Positions 6,931 through 14,462 of a DNA stretch of 19,014 nt are shown piece after piece. Source of the stretch: Verrucomicrobiota bacterium (GTDB lineage: Bacteria > Verrucomicrobiota > Verrucomicrobiia > Verrucomicrobiales > Akkermansiaceae); NCBI GenBank assembly GCA_008932955.1, contig WBXE01000022.1, positions 1 through 19,014 on the forward strand. The letters are read 5' to 3'. The notes under the pieces were generated by a model. That model saw nothing but the letters and a program-made list of their open reading frames with translations, did no database searches and was not told the origin of the DNA. Within the stretch, counting starts at the first letter, position 1. Every line of letters starts with the position of its first letter. The position numbers and the translations under genes are program-made.

Positions 6931-7781
6931 TCGACTGGCTAACCGAACCACTGCAACATCCCTTCAACCAGCGCGCCATCCTCGCCGCCCTGCTCATCGG
7001 TCTGACCAATGGCTATGCCAGCGCCTTTGTCGTATTGAAAAAATCCGCTCTCAAGGTCGGCTCGCTGTCCCACGCCCTGCTCCCCGGCATCGCCGTGGCG
7101 GTCCTGGTGGCCGGTTTGCACGAGTGGAGCGCCTTTCTGGGGGCCTTGTTTGCGGCCTTGCTTATCGGCCTGGGCTCGCTGGCGGTCTCCCGCGGCTCGC
7201 GGCTCGACCAGGATTCCTCGTTAGCCATCCTCTACACCGCCGCCTTCAGTGGCGGCATCATCCTGCTGCGCCGCCTCGGCGTGACCCAACAAATCGATGA
7301 GTGGCTCTTCGGCAATATCATGGGCCTGCGCGATGGCGACTTGTGGACGACGTTCTGGATTTCCTGCGCCGCGCTCGGCGTGCTCACCGCCCTTCACCGC
7401 CCGCTGCTCATGACCTTGTTCGATACGGAGGTGGCGGCCACCCTCGGGGTACCGATCCGCGCTCTCAACTACCTCTTGCTCGCCGTGCTCATCGTCGTGC
7501 TCATTGCCTCCCTGCAAGCCGTCGGCTGCATGCTCGCCCTTGGCTTGCTGGTTACCCCCGCCGCCACCATCTATCTGCTGACGGATTCGACCAACGCCCT
7601 GTTTTGGGGTGGCTCGCTGTTAGGCGGGCTCGCCTCCGCCGCGGCCGTGCTCATCGGCTGGCATCTCAACCTCGAACAAGGCCCGACCATCGTGCTGGTG
7701 CTTGGCACGGCATTCCTCCTCGCCTTCATTTTTTCCCCGAAATACGGCTTGCTGAAACGCGCCGCCGCCAACGGTCGCTAG
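6927..7781 (+). CDS. Metal-ion ABC transporter permease (ABC-3 / ZnuB-TroC family)
   Basis: A 284-aa polytopic inner-membrane subunit that forms the metal-ion channel of the importer. Hydrophobic segments cover about residues 17-37, 50-62, 68-88, 100-112, 140-158, 183-210, 220-245 and 250-268, consistent with the seven to nine helices of the ABC-3 family. The family segments SHALLPGIAVAV (48-59) and YTAAFSGGIILLRR (103-116), and the cytoplasmic GVTQQIDEWLFGNIMG (118-133), are clear. The start is set by AAGGAG at 6916-6921. The ATG overlaps the ATPase stop, completing the operon of binding protein, unknown protein, ATPase and permease. No second permease gene is present, so it probably works as a homodimer. 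No obvious terminator follows; a weak 5-bp stem (TGGCG 7791-7795 / CGCCA 7803-7807) and then repeat copy B come next. Confidence 0.94.
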   Translation: MIDWLTEPLQHPFNQRAILAALLIGLTNGYASAFVVLKKSALKVGSLSHALLPGIAVAVLVAGLHEWSAFLGALFAALLIGLGSLAVSRGSRLDQDSSLAILYTAAFSGGIILLRRLGVTQQIDEWLFGNIMGLRDGDLWTTFWISCAALGVLTALHRPLLMTLFDTEVAATLGVPIRALNYLLLAVLIVVLIASLQAVGCMLALGLLVTPAATIYLLTDSTNALFWGGSLLGGLASAAAVLIGWHLNLEQGPTIVLVLGTAFLLAFIFSPKYGLLKRAAANGR

Positions 7782-7825
7782 CTTGCCGATTGGCGTTTTG
7801 AGCGCCACAGCCGGGCGGGCTAAGG

Positions 7826-7938
7826 AGCCACCCCATTCGTCGAGTGGTAGCGGAAGAGCCGCCCATGCATGAGTGCCGAAGGCTCGGTGCATCGGCGATC
7901 CTTCCCTACGACGACAATAAGCTCGTCGCTCCCTGCCA
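7826..7938 (+). repeat. Dispersed ~110-bp intergenic repeat, copy B
   Basis: Inverted relative to copy A at 1614-1725 and colinear with its reverse complement: CCACCCCATT (7828-7837), GCCCATGCATG (7861-7871), GGCTCGGT (7881-7888), TCGTCGCTCCCT (7923-7934). The terminal hairpin is kept: CGACGAC (7909-7915) with CTCGTCG (7922-7928), 6 of 7 pairs, and the loop changed from ACTAAC (message sense of copy A) to AATAAG. The least conserved part is 7838-7860. Confidence 0.8.
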
Positions 7939-8140
7939 TCTCCCATTCGGGCAAGTTAGTGGGGAGGATGATTTCTTAGATGCGGTAACAAGCCCCACAA
8001 GCGTCCATTCATGCATAGGCGTCGGCGGGGGCTACGCAAATCCCCTAGCCCCCCCCGCGCACATGGCAGTGCAGAAGCTCCGATACACCCCATATCGGAA
8101 AACTTGGCGCGGAGCTACTCTCGGTCGAAACGTCCCAGCC
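7939..8140. other. Non-coding stretch with a 7-bp hairpin before the WGR-like gene
   Basis: An ORF runs through here and through repeat B from 7844, but its peptide resembles nothing and contains the repeat, so I treat it as non-coding leader. A perfect 7-bp stem, TCCGATA (8079-8085) with TATCGGA (8093-8099), is followed by AAAACTT. It may be a leader hairpin of the next gene. Confidence 0.5.
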
Positions 8141-8404
8141 ATGCAATTCGAACCAGCCACCGTCCAATCCGCTTCCCTTTACTTCAACGAAGGGCCCGAT
8201 GAGAGTGAGTACCATGCCGCTATTGCCCCGAAAGCTGAGGGTTTTGTGGTAACTTATGCCTATTACCGGCACGGTAGTAACCTGACGGTCGGCAGCAAAA
8301 CCCCGGATCCACTGCCGCTGGATGCCGCCACCAAGGTATTCGACAAGCTCATCGCAGCGCAGCGCGCCAAGGGCTATCGTACCTGCTTTCCGCAGCACGC
8401 CTGA
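8141..8404 (+). CDS. Small WGR-domain-like protein
   Basis: An 87-aa protein that looks like a stand-alone WGR-type domain. The pattern SASLYFNEGPDESEYHAAI (10-28), then GFVVTYAYYRHGS (34-46), then KTPDPLPLDAATKVFDKLI (53-71) and RAKGY matches the usual order: beta strands, the W-G-R-like turn (here YYR-HGS), and a helix ending in K-K-G-Y. WGR domains bind nucleic acid in PARP proteins and occur in bacteria as small orphan proteins; the function of this one is unknown. The frame is open from 7844, but upstream residues cross a dispersed repeat, so the ATG at 8141 is chosen; it places the domain at the N-terminus. No Shine-Dalgarno is visible. The W of the motif is replaced by Y, so the family call is moderate. 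Confidence 0.65.
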   Translation: MQFEPATVQSASLYFNEGPDESEYHAAIAPKAEGFVVTYAYYRHGSNLTVGSKTPDPLPLDAATKVFDKLIAAQRAKGYRTCFPQHA

Positions 8405-8779
8405 CGCTGGCGACTTGCTCCATGCATGGTCGCCACTTGCTACGCGCCGCGAGACGCGGCTTGCGCGCGGCCTGCGGCCGGAGGCGCGCAGCTAAGTGGC
8501 GCGGGCATCCTGCCCGCAGCTTCCATGCAAAGCGAATGAATCCATGCCACGCTTGGCGCATTCTCCAAGCACGGTCAGCCACCGGCGGTGGCTTGTCTCT
8601 GGCAGCAGCCGCTCTCCTGCAACGCCTGGCTGTAAAATATCGACAGCGTGGGAATGGATGGCTATTGTGTCGCGGTGATGCGGCAAGTGAGGCGTTGACG
8701 TAACGCCAAAGCCTCAGTCTCGAGGGGTCGCCGATCCCTAGCAATGACTGAAGCGCCCGTCAGAAACCATCCACACACC
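8405..8779. other. Gene-free, repeat-rich stretch
   Basis: No convincing gene is present. Short frames on both strands, such as 8422-8703 plus and 8492-8686 minus, read through palindromic repeats; the minus one ends in SCGQDARAT, a recurrent spurious tail created by the GCGGGCA repeat. Besides the large palindrome at 8431-8517 there is a nested inverted repeat at 8688-8716: TGAGGC/GCCTCA overlapping GGCGTT/AACGCC. The promoter of the DUF2892 gene presumably lies near 8700-8775. Confidence 0.6.
8431..8517. repeat. Large imperfect palindrome plus GCGGGCA-TCC-TGCCCGC hairpin
   Basis: CGCCACTT (8431-8438) pairs perfectly with AAGTGGCG (8494-8501), and inside it TGCGCGC (8462-8468) pairs with GCGCGCA (8484-8490), so 8431-8501 can fold as a long stem or cruciform. 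It abuts a perfect 7-bp hairpin, GCGGGCA (8501-8507) and TGCCCGC (8511-8517). The same GCGGGCAG word occurs in the serS leader at 1523-1530 and 1581-1588. This looks like a REP-type extragenic palindrome. Confidence 0.65.
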
Positions 8780-8983
8780 ATGAATCCATTTTTTTCCCGC
8801 AATATTGGCATTTACGGCCGCCTGGTCCGGGGCCTGACTGGGCTGGCGCTGTTGCTAGCTGCCTACCTGAGCCACCCGGTAGGGCTCAGCGGAACCCTCA
8901 CCGGTGCCGGTATTTTTTTGTTGTTCGAGGCCCTGCGCGGGTGGTGCGTATTGCGCGCCTGCCGAATCAAAACGCCACTCTGA
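8780..8983 (+). CDS. Small DUF2892 (YgaP-like) membrane protein
   Basis: A 67-aa protein with two hydrophobic segments (about residues 18-31 and 38-51) and the DUF2892 pattern: N-terminal NIG..GRLVRGLTGLALL, a glycine-rich second helix GAGIFLLFEALRGWCVL, and a C-terminal R-x-K-T-P ending like the family's G-I-x-T. The cysteines in GWCVLRAC (52-59) correspond to the family's usual C-P-L region. In YgaP such a segment follows a rhodanese domain, but here it stands alone; the molecular role is unknown. The frame also permits an ATG at 8744 (12 more residues); the ATG at 8780 is preferred because MNPFFSRNIG begins directly at the conserved part. Confidence 0.75.
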   Translation: MNPFFSRNIGIYGRLVRGLTGLALLLAAYLSHPVGLSGTLTGAGIFLLFEALRGWCVLRACRIKTPL

Positions 8984-9086
8984 CTCGTCTAGGTCATCGG
9001 CGCTCGCCATGGCCATTGGGCGGGCGCCCCGCGCAAGCGAGGCGGGCGGTGATCTCGCAACATCCCACTGAACCCGCCGCTGAATC

Positions 9087-9656
9087 ATGGTCATCGCCTT
9101 CCACAAACCCTACGACGTTTTGTGCCAGTTCACTCCCGATCAACCGGGCCAGCGAACCCTTGCCGAGTTCGGCTTCCCGGCCGGCGTCTATCCGGTCGGC
9201 CGCCTCGATTTGGATTCGGAGGGTTTGCTGCTACTCACCGACGAGGCGGGCTTCAACCACCGGCTATTGAACCCCGCCGCCGCTCACCCGAGGACCTATT
9301 GGGCGCAAGTGGAGGGCTGCCCCACGGCTGAGGCGCTGGAGCGGCTTGCCCGCGGCGGCGTGGAGATCCAAGGGCATCGGACCCGGCCTTGCGGCGCGTG
9401 CTTGCTTGACCCACCACCGGCAGTGGCACCGCGCGTGCCGCCGGTGCGTTTCCGCCAGGCGATCCCCACCACTTGGCTCGAACTGCAACTCACCGAAGGC
9501 AAAAACCGGCAGGTCCGGCGGATGACCGCAGCCGTCGGCTTCCCAACTCTGCGCCTGATTCGCAAGGCCATCGGTGGCTTCGCCGCTGGTAGCTTAGTGG
9601 AGGGCGCGTGGGAGGTGTTAGGCCCGGCGGCTCTCCGCGAAATCTGGCGGAAATAG
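9087..9656 (+). CDS. 23S rRNA pseudouridine synthase, RluE-like
   Basis: A 189-aa RsuA/RluB/E/F-family pseudouridine synthase. RluE of E. coli isomerises U2457 of 23S rRNA, and this protein has RluE-like architecture: it lacks the N-terminal S4 domain and starts directly at the catalytic fold with MVIAFHKPYDVLCQF. The catalytic aspartate is D41 in VGRLDLDSEGLLLLT (37-51). The second family motif GKNRQVRRMTAAVGFPTLRL is at 138-157. The ATG at 9087 gives the canonical N-terminus. It stands alone between the DUF2892 gene and a convergent gene, whose terminator lies between them. Exact target uridine is inferred from family resemblance. Confidence 0.9.
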   Translation: MVIAFHKPYDVLCQFTPDQPGQRTLAEFGFPAGVYPVGRLDLDSEGLLLLTDEAGFNHRLLNPAAAHPRTYWAQVEGCPTAEALERLARGGVEIQGHRTRPCGACLLDPPPAVAPRVPPVRFRQAIPTTWLELQLTEGKNRQVRRMTAAVGFPTLRLIRKAIGGFAAGSLVEGAWEVLGPAALREIWRK

Positions 9657-9683
9657 GCGGCTCAAACCGATGGGGTGGGGTAC

Positions 9684-9720
9684 AAAAAAATCCCGGCAGG
9701 GTGGAAGCCCGTGCCGGGAT
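9684..9720 (-). terminator. Intrinsic terminator of the serA / TIGR04073 transcript
   Basis: On the minus strand, ATCCCGGCA (9720-9712) pairs perfectly over 9 bp with TGCCGGGAT (9698-9690), with an inner GGG/CCC pairing, and is followed at once by a run of seven T (9690-9684). It lies 19 bases after the stop of the leftward gene. The plus strand has no U-tract after the stem, so it is directional. Confidence 0.92.
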
Positions 9721-9738
9721 AGTGGAATGGTAAGATTC

Positions 9739-10170
9739 TCAGAATGATTGCTCGCGGCCGTAGCGGTAGTAGCTCACGAAGCCGAGTTCCGGTGGGTATT
9801 CGGAGAGGCCGTCGGCGACGTTCATCTGGATGCGGTTATCCTCACCGCAACGCTCATAGGGTTGCTTGTAAGTGCCGCGATAGGTTGGGCAGGTGAAGGT
9901 GCACAATTCGTAGAAGCCATAGCCGAAACGGCGCAGCGCGCGATGAGTGCCTTCGACCAAGCCGAAGGAGCCAGCGGCATTGCTGCCGAGTTCGTCTTCC
10001 TTGCGAGCCAATTGCGCCGGAATCTCCATGAATCCGTAGAGGATGTTGCTAACCGCGCGTCCGAGCTTGCGTGACGAGGTGTACTGCGAGCCGGGTGGCG
10101 CTTGAATGTCTGCGGCTGCAAAGCCAGCTAGAGCGATCAGCGAGGTAGCTATGACGACGAATTTTTTCAT
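9739..10170 (-). CDS. Secreted protein resembling exosortase-associated family TIGR04073
   Basis: A 143-aa exported protein. Residues 1-20 (MKKFVVIATSLIALAGFAAA) form a clean signal peptide with cleavage expected before DIQAPP. The mature part matches my memory of TIGR04073 proteins, found in exosortase-bearing Verrucomicrobia and relatives: SRKLGRAVSNILYGFMEIP near 32-50, a glycine/aromatic central part RRFGYGFYELCTFTCPTYRG, and the C-terminal YPPELGFVSYYRYGREQSF. Molecular function is unknown. No exosortase or PEP-CTERM gene is visible here. The frame extends to 10209, but the ATG at 10170 starts exactly at the lysine-rich signal peptide. It follows serA by 64 bases on the same strand and ends at a strong terminator, so the two may be co-transcribed. 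Confidence 0.78.
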   Translation of the reverse strand: MKKFVVIATSLIALAGFAAADIQAPPGSQYTSSRKLGRAVSNILYGFMEIPAQLARKEDELGSNAAGSFGLVEGTHRALRRFGYGFYELCTFTCPTYRGTYKQPYERCGEDNRIQMNVADGLSEYPPELGFVSYYRYGREQSF

Positions 10171-10234
10171 GCCGGGGGGACAATAAGAGCGGGTCGGGAT
10201 ACTTGGCAATGCAATTTTGTGGGTTTTTATGCGA

Positions 10235-11830
10235 TTACAGCTCGAAGCTCAGCACCCGCAGGATTCCAGGGGTGTTGCGGAGTTGGTCGAGCAAGCTGGC
10301 GGGCGGTTCGGTGTCCACCTCGATGACGGTCACCGCGCGGCTGCGGTCGCTGGTGCGGCTGAGGGCCATGTTGGCGATATTGACCGCGGCATTGCCGAGG
10401 GTGGTGCCGACGGTGCCGACGATGCCGGGGCGGTCGTCGTTTTCGACGAAGAGGAAGCGGCCGCGGGGGTTGGTTTCGACGAAGTGGCCGGCGATGTGGA
10501 CGATGCGGGCGGAGCTGCCGAAGAAAGTGCCGGCGACGGTGCAGGCCTCGCTGCCCTTGATGGCGGAAACTTCGATGAGCTCGGTGCAATTGGTGGCGAG
10601 GGCGGTGGTGGCCTCACCGACGTCAATGCCGTGGGCCTTGGCAATGGCTGGGGCGTTGACCAGGTTGACTTGCGCCTGGTTGTGGGCGCTGGCGAGGTAG
10701 CCGGTGAGCACGGTGCGGGTGATGAGCTCAGTGTCGAGTTCGGAGACCGGTCCGAGGTAGGAAACGCGGATCGAATCGCATTGCTCGGGGGCGATCTTGG
10801 ACAGCAATTTGCCTAGCGAGTTGGCCAGATTGAGGTACGGGCCGACGCTTTCAAGCGTGTGGCTATCGAGGTTGGGCATGTTCACCGCGTTGCGCACTTC
10901 GCCGCTGACGAGGAAATCGCGGATTTGGTAGGCCACCTCGGTGCCGACGTTTTCCTGGGCCTCGGCGGTGGACGCGCCGAGGTGCGGGGTGAAGACGCAT
11001 TTTTTCGCGTTGAGCAACGGGAATTGGGCCGTTGGCGGTTCCGTTTCGTAGACATCGAGGGCGATGCCGGCGAGGTGGCCGGCATCGAGCTGGGTCTTGG
11101 CGGCGGCTTCATCGACGAGGCCGCCGCGAGCGCAATTGATGATGAGGGCGCCGCGATTCATCAGGCCGATGCGTTCGGCGTTGAGGAGGTGCTGGGTTTC
11201 CGGGGTGAGCGGAATGTGGAGGGTAACCACATCGGCGCCGCGCAGGGCGTCGTTGGCGGATTCGGCCAATTCGACCTTGAGTGATTGGGCGCGGGCGGCG
11301 GTTAGGAATGGGTCATAGGCGACGACAATCATGCCAAAGGCTTGGGCCCGCTTGGCAAACTCGGTGCCAATGCGGCCCATGCCAAGGATGGCGAGGCGTT
11401 TGCCGTGCAATTCGATGCCCTCAAACGACTTGCGGTCCCACTTGCCGGCGAGTATCGACGCGTGGGCCTGGGGAATATTGCGTGCCAGCGAGAGCATCAG
11501 GGTGAAGGCGTGTTCCGCCGTGGAAATCGTGTTGCCGCTGGGGGTGTTCATCACCACCACGCCGTGTTCGGTCGCGCTGGCGCGGTCGATGTTGTCCACC
11601 CCCACCCCGGCGCGGCCGATGGCTTTGAGGTTTTTGGCGGCGGCGAAGACCGCCGGAGTCACCTTGGTTTGGGAGCGGATCACCAGACCGTGGTAATCGC
11701 CGATGATGGCGAGCAATTCCTCGGGCTGGAGCCCGGTTTTCACGTCCACTGCCAGCTCGGGTGTGGCACGCAGCGCCGCCACGCCTTTTTCCGAAATGGG
11801 GTCCGATACAAGCACTCGATAGGTAGTCAT
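10235..11830 (-). CDS. serA: D-3-phosphoglycerate dehydrogenase
   Basis: Oxidises 3-phosphoglycerate to 3-phosphohydroxypyruvate with NAD+, the first step of serine synthesis in the cytoplasm. The 531 aa match the long bacterial type: catalytic/NAD domain (1-315), an intervening allosteric substrate-binding domain (about 325-450), and a C-terminal ACT domain (about 458-531, starting RFLFVENDDRPGIVG) for probable serine feedback. The nucleotide-binding loop is GMGRIG (150-155). Catalytic residues are R235 (NCARGGLVDE), E264 (YETEPP) and H283 (TPHLGAS). The ATG at 11830 gives the standard MTTYRVLVSDPISEKG. Immediately upstream lie 122 bases with a perfect 10-bp inverted repeat that may be regulatory. 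The next steps, serC and serB, are not in the window, but the class V aminotransferase at 1745-2809 is a candidate for the second step. Confidence 0.97.
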   Translation of the reverse strand: MTTYRVLVSDPISEKGVAALRATPELAVDVKTGLQPEELLAIIGDYHGLVIRSQTKVTPAVFAAAKNLKAIGRAGVGVDNIDRASATEHGVVVMNTPSGNTISTAEHAFTLMLSLARNIPQAHASILAGKWDRKSFEGIELHGKRLAILGMGRIGTEFAKRAQAFGMIVVAYDPFLTAARAQSLKVELAESANDALRGADVVTLHIPLTPETQHLLNAERIGLMNRGALIINCARGGLVDEAAAKTQLDAGHLAGIALDVYETEPPTAQFPLLNAKKCVFTPHLGASTAEAQENVGTEVAYQIRDFLVSGEVRNAVNMPNLDSHTLESVGPYLNLANSLGKLLSKIAPEQCDSIRVSYLGPVSELDTELITRTVLTGYLASAHNQAQVNLVNAPAIAKAHGIDVGEATTALATNCTELIEVSAIKGSEACTVAGTFFGSSARIVHIAGHFVETNPRGRFLFVENDDRPGIVGTVGTTLGNAAVNIANMALSRTSDRSRAVTVIEVDTEPPASLLDQLRNTPGILRVLSFEL

Positions 11831-11914
11831 TGGCGCCGGACGATAATCCCTGCACCCAGTTGTGACAAGGAATTGATCGGGAAATCGCCGGGTGGCCGAG
11901 GTCGCACTTTATGG

Positions 11915-11942
11915 ACTCAGTTAACGAGATCTTTAACTGAGT
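11915..11942. promoter_or_regulatory. Perfect 10-bp inverted repeat upstream of serA
   Basis: ACTCAGTTAA (11915-11924) and TTAACTGAGT (11933-11942) are perfect inverted copies around an 8-base centre that contains AGATCT. The repeat sits 85 bases upstream of the serA ATG and begins 11 bases past the stop of the preceding gene. It is AT-rich against a GC-rich background. There is no U-tract on either strand, so a terminator is less likely than an operator or a leader hairpin, but neither is proven. Confidence 0.5.
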
Positions 11943-11952
11943 TCTGAGCAGC

Positions 11953-14169
11953 CTACAAAGCGCTGCGTTTGGCCCGCCGGAGCAAGATATCAGAACGTTT
12001 TTCAAGCACATCGGCGTGTTTCGGGTCGCCGGCGGCGCGGTAGTAGCCGCAGATCATCTTGTAGATCCCCACTTCGGTGGTGGCGCGGAACCAATCGATG
12101 CTGCCGGTTTTGACCACGCGATCGAAGGCGAGTTCGATATTGCGGGCGGCCTTGTGGGCCAACTCCTGATCCTCCTTGCAGTAGGTGAAATAATCCTCCG
12201 CCATCATTTTGAATCCGGTGATGGAGCCGCCGTATTCGCGCAGGGAACGCTCGTAGAGGTTGCCGATATCGCGTTTGGCATTGGGGCCGCCGCGCTGCAG
12301 GATCACCTCAGCTTCGCGTTTGAGGGAGGAGGCAATGAGATCCTTCTGTTCGCCTGAATTGCGTTCGACGCGGCGGCGCTCGCGCAGAAACGTGCGCTTG
12401 GCCTCGCCCTCGCTGCCATAGGGGAAAATATATTCGGTTTCGGCCTTGGCGGCGAGCACGGCCATCCGCGGGTTGCCCTTGTATTCGCGGCGCATGTCCC
12501 GCACGAAATCCTTCCATTCCGCCAGATTGTTAGGTGCTGGCGGCTCGCCGGTGAGGCTGGTCTGCTCGATCAAGAGGGCATGCAATGCTTGCCAGGTTTC
12601 GATAAAGGTATGGCCGATGCGGTGGGCGAGGTGGATGGTGGCGGCGTGATCGGAGGGGTTATGAGAGGCGGCGAAGAAGTCCGCCAGCCAGAGATGGCGC
12701 GCCACGGCGAGGGAGGTGTTAGGGTTTTTGTGCAAATGCTCATTCCAGAGCTGGATTTCCTGCTCGCTCATCGCTTCGCCGGTTTGGGGGTTGGCGGCCA
12801 TCCCCTTGGAAGCGCCGCTGATGCGGCCGATGCTGGTGTTCCAGGTCTCCGGATCGGTTTTAATGCCGGCCCAAGCATGGCCGCCGAGTTGGGTTTCGCC
12901 GGCGATGGTCATGGCGGGGATGCCTTGGGCGCGGGCGGTGTTGACGCAGAAATAGGCGCGGTCGCCGCAAATGCCGCCCCATTTGAGGATTTCGGCGAAC
13001 GAGTATTCGGCGTAGGGATTGTAACCCTCGACGGCACGTTTCATCAGATACTTGATCATCTCGTAGGAGCTGCCCCAAGTTTTCCGGTGCAGGCGCATTT
13101 TTTCCAGCGACCATTCGAGTTCGGGAGTGGGGACTGGAGCACAGACCACCCAGATGAGGTCGCGGGCGGAGGATCGGTGGACTGGGGCGGCGAGTTTGCC
13201 CTTGCCATCATTTTCGACATACCAGAGGTAGCGCTTCACCGGATCGACCTGCGATTGGACACCAGAGGCAGACTTTTCGTCTGTTCCCGCCACCGGGGTC
13301 ACGCTGATGGGTTGGTCAAAAACCACCGCACAGGCGACCGCCAGCGAAAAGTATTTGGCATATTTTTGCTCGTTGAGTGGCCACACGTCCATGAGGAATT
13401 TGAGTGCTTTGGCGCTGTCGTCCTTGGGATGGATGGTGATGAGCAATTCCTCCATGGCCTTGTTGTTATGCAGCAGCCATGACAACATGCCGGCGGTGTA
13501 ATGATTGGTCACCAACGGGGTGATGGTGGCCTCTGGGAGCGCGCCGAGGGTTTTCCAACGCAGAATCGCCTGATAGAGAACCGGCTCCTTCCATACCTGG
13601 TCGAAGCGATTCAAGCCTTGGCCGGGGGCCAGGCTGGTGAGGGCGGTGGTGATGGATTTGCCGAGCAAACCGCGGTAGGCATCCCAGGCCTTGCCATCGA
13701 TCGTGCGTTCGAGCAGATCGGCGTCGCGGCGGATGGCTGCGTCGCGTTGGCAATCCATGCCGGTAAGCAGCATGGCGGATTCCGCAGCCAAGCGCTCGGC
13801 CTCGGTCGGAGCGACGACGACGCTGGGCTCGGCCACCGACGTGGGCTCGGCTGGGGGCGGTGGTTTAGGCGTCGGCGCTGGAGCAATCTCGGTCGGCTTG
13901 GCTGGGGCTGGCGGCGCGGGTGCTGGATCGTTCTTGGCGAGCACCGCGGTGGCCTTGGGTGCTTGTGTTTTAGCAACCTGCGTCGGCGCTGCCGTGGGCC
14001 GCAAGAATTGGAAATAGGTGGCCAGCGCCGCGAGCGCGAGTACACCGATCCACGCGGCGCGGCGCCAGTGGGCTTGAGTCTGCTTGGGTTTGACCCGGGT
14101 CAACTGCGCCTTCCGAGGGGTCGGAGCCATGGGTTTGGCCGAGCTGTAACGATGGGTTGGCGGTTTCAT
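11953..14169 (-). CDS. Membrane-anchored transglutaminase-like protein
   Basis: A 738-aa protein with a basic N-terminus, one membrane segment at about residues 38-56 (AAWIGVLALAALATYFQFL), then a proline/alanine-rich linker at about 60-115, and a large external region. A transglutaminase-like cysteine protease core is suggested by GGICGDRAYFC (398-408, nucleophile C401), RAQGIPA, GGHAWAG (H431) and a following D439. Whether it cleaves or cross-links a substrate, or is a non-enzymatic relative, cannot be told. The C-terminal 290 residues are charged and probably helical (KRDIGNLYERSLREYGG). The frame opens at 14193; the ATG at 14169 (MKPPTHRYSSAKP) is preferred but not proven, and no Shine-Dalgarno is seen. 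It precedes serA on the same strand by 122 bases. No specific family recognised beyond the core. Confidence 0.7.
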   Translation of the reverse strand: MKPPTHRYSSAKPMAPTPRKAQLTRVKPKQTQAHWRRAAWIGVLALAALATYFQFLRPTAAPTQVAKTQAPKATAVLAKNDPAPAPPAPAKPTEIAPAPTPKPPPPAEPTSVAEPSVVVAPTEAERLAAESAMLLTGMDCQRDAAIRRDADLLERTIDGKAWDAYRGLLGKSITTALTSLAPGQGLNRFDQVWKEPVLYQAILRWKTLGALPEATITPLVTNHYTAGMLSWLLHNNKAMEELLITIHPKDDSAKALKFLMDVWPLNEQKYAKYFSLAVACAVVFDQPISVTPVAGTDEKSASGVQSQVDPVKRYLWYVENDGKGKLAAPVHRSSARDLIWVVCAPVPTPELEWSLEKMRLHRKTWGSSYEMIKYLMKRAVEGYNPYAEYSFAEILKWGGICGDRAYFCVNTARAQGIPAMTIAGETQLGGHAWAGIKTDPETWNTSIGRISGASKGMAANPQTGEAMSEQEIQLWNEHLHKNPNTSLAVARHLWLADFFAASHNPSDHAATIHLAHRIGHTFIETWQALHALLIEQTSLTGEPPAPNNLAEWKDFVRDMRREYKGNPRMAVLAAKAETEYIFPYGSEGEAKRTFLRERRRVERNSGEQKDLIASSLKREAEVILQRGGPNAKRDIGNLYERSLREYGGSITGFKMMAEDYFTYCKEDQELAHKAARNIELAFDRVVKTGSIDWFRATTEVGIYKMICGYYRAAGDPKHADVLEKRSDILLRRAKRSAL

Positions 14170-14385
14170 GTGAGGAGTCCTACAAGCCAACACTCGTTGC
14201 GGCAGCGGCCGCCACGGCTGGGTCAGGGCGACAGACTAAACAGGAGGGGGCGGGGAACGGAAGTTTAATCTAAGCTCGGGTCTAACAGATTTATGGAGGC
14301 TCTTCACCCGCCAGCCGAGGTTCATCTAACCATGTATTTTATGGAACCTAAATGCCGCAGTTAGCATGGCAATCCGAAGTTTTTT

Positions 14386-14425
14386 CACCACGGATTAACG
14401 GATTACAACCGGTTACACGGATGGA
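14386..14425. repeat. Partial ACGGATT-family repeat
   Basis: TCACCACGGATTAACGGATT followed by ACAACCGGTTACACGGAT resembles one arm of the palindromic element at 18202-18319 (ACCAC-GATTACAC-GATT) but lacks the second arm and core. The flanking 14170-14462 region otherwise holds only the presumed promoter of the transglutaminase-like gene; TTCATCTAACCATG near 14320 resembles the CCATCTAACAT that follows the complete copy, so this may be a decayed or rearranged element. Confidence 0.5.
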
Positions 14426-14462
14426 ATATACGGCAGCCCGCGGCCCGCCTCTGCTCGTTAGA

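Noticed and set aside
7844..8140. 99-codon N-terminal extension of the WGR-like gene
   Set aside because: It reads through dispersed repeat copy B, and a similar peptide arises from copy A before serS, so the likeness is at the DNA level. Nothing protein-like was recognised.
8422..8703. Overlapping short ORFs on both strands (8422-8703 plus, 8492-8686 minus)
   Set aside because: Both are Arg/Ala-rich readings of a palindromic repeat; the minus one ends in the repeat-derived SCGQDARAT.
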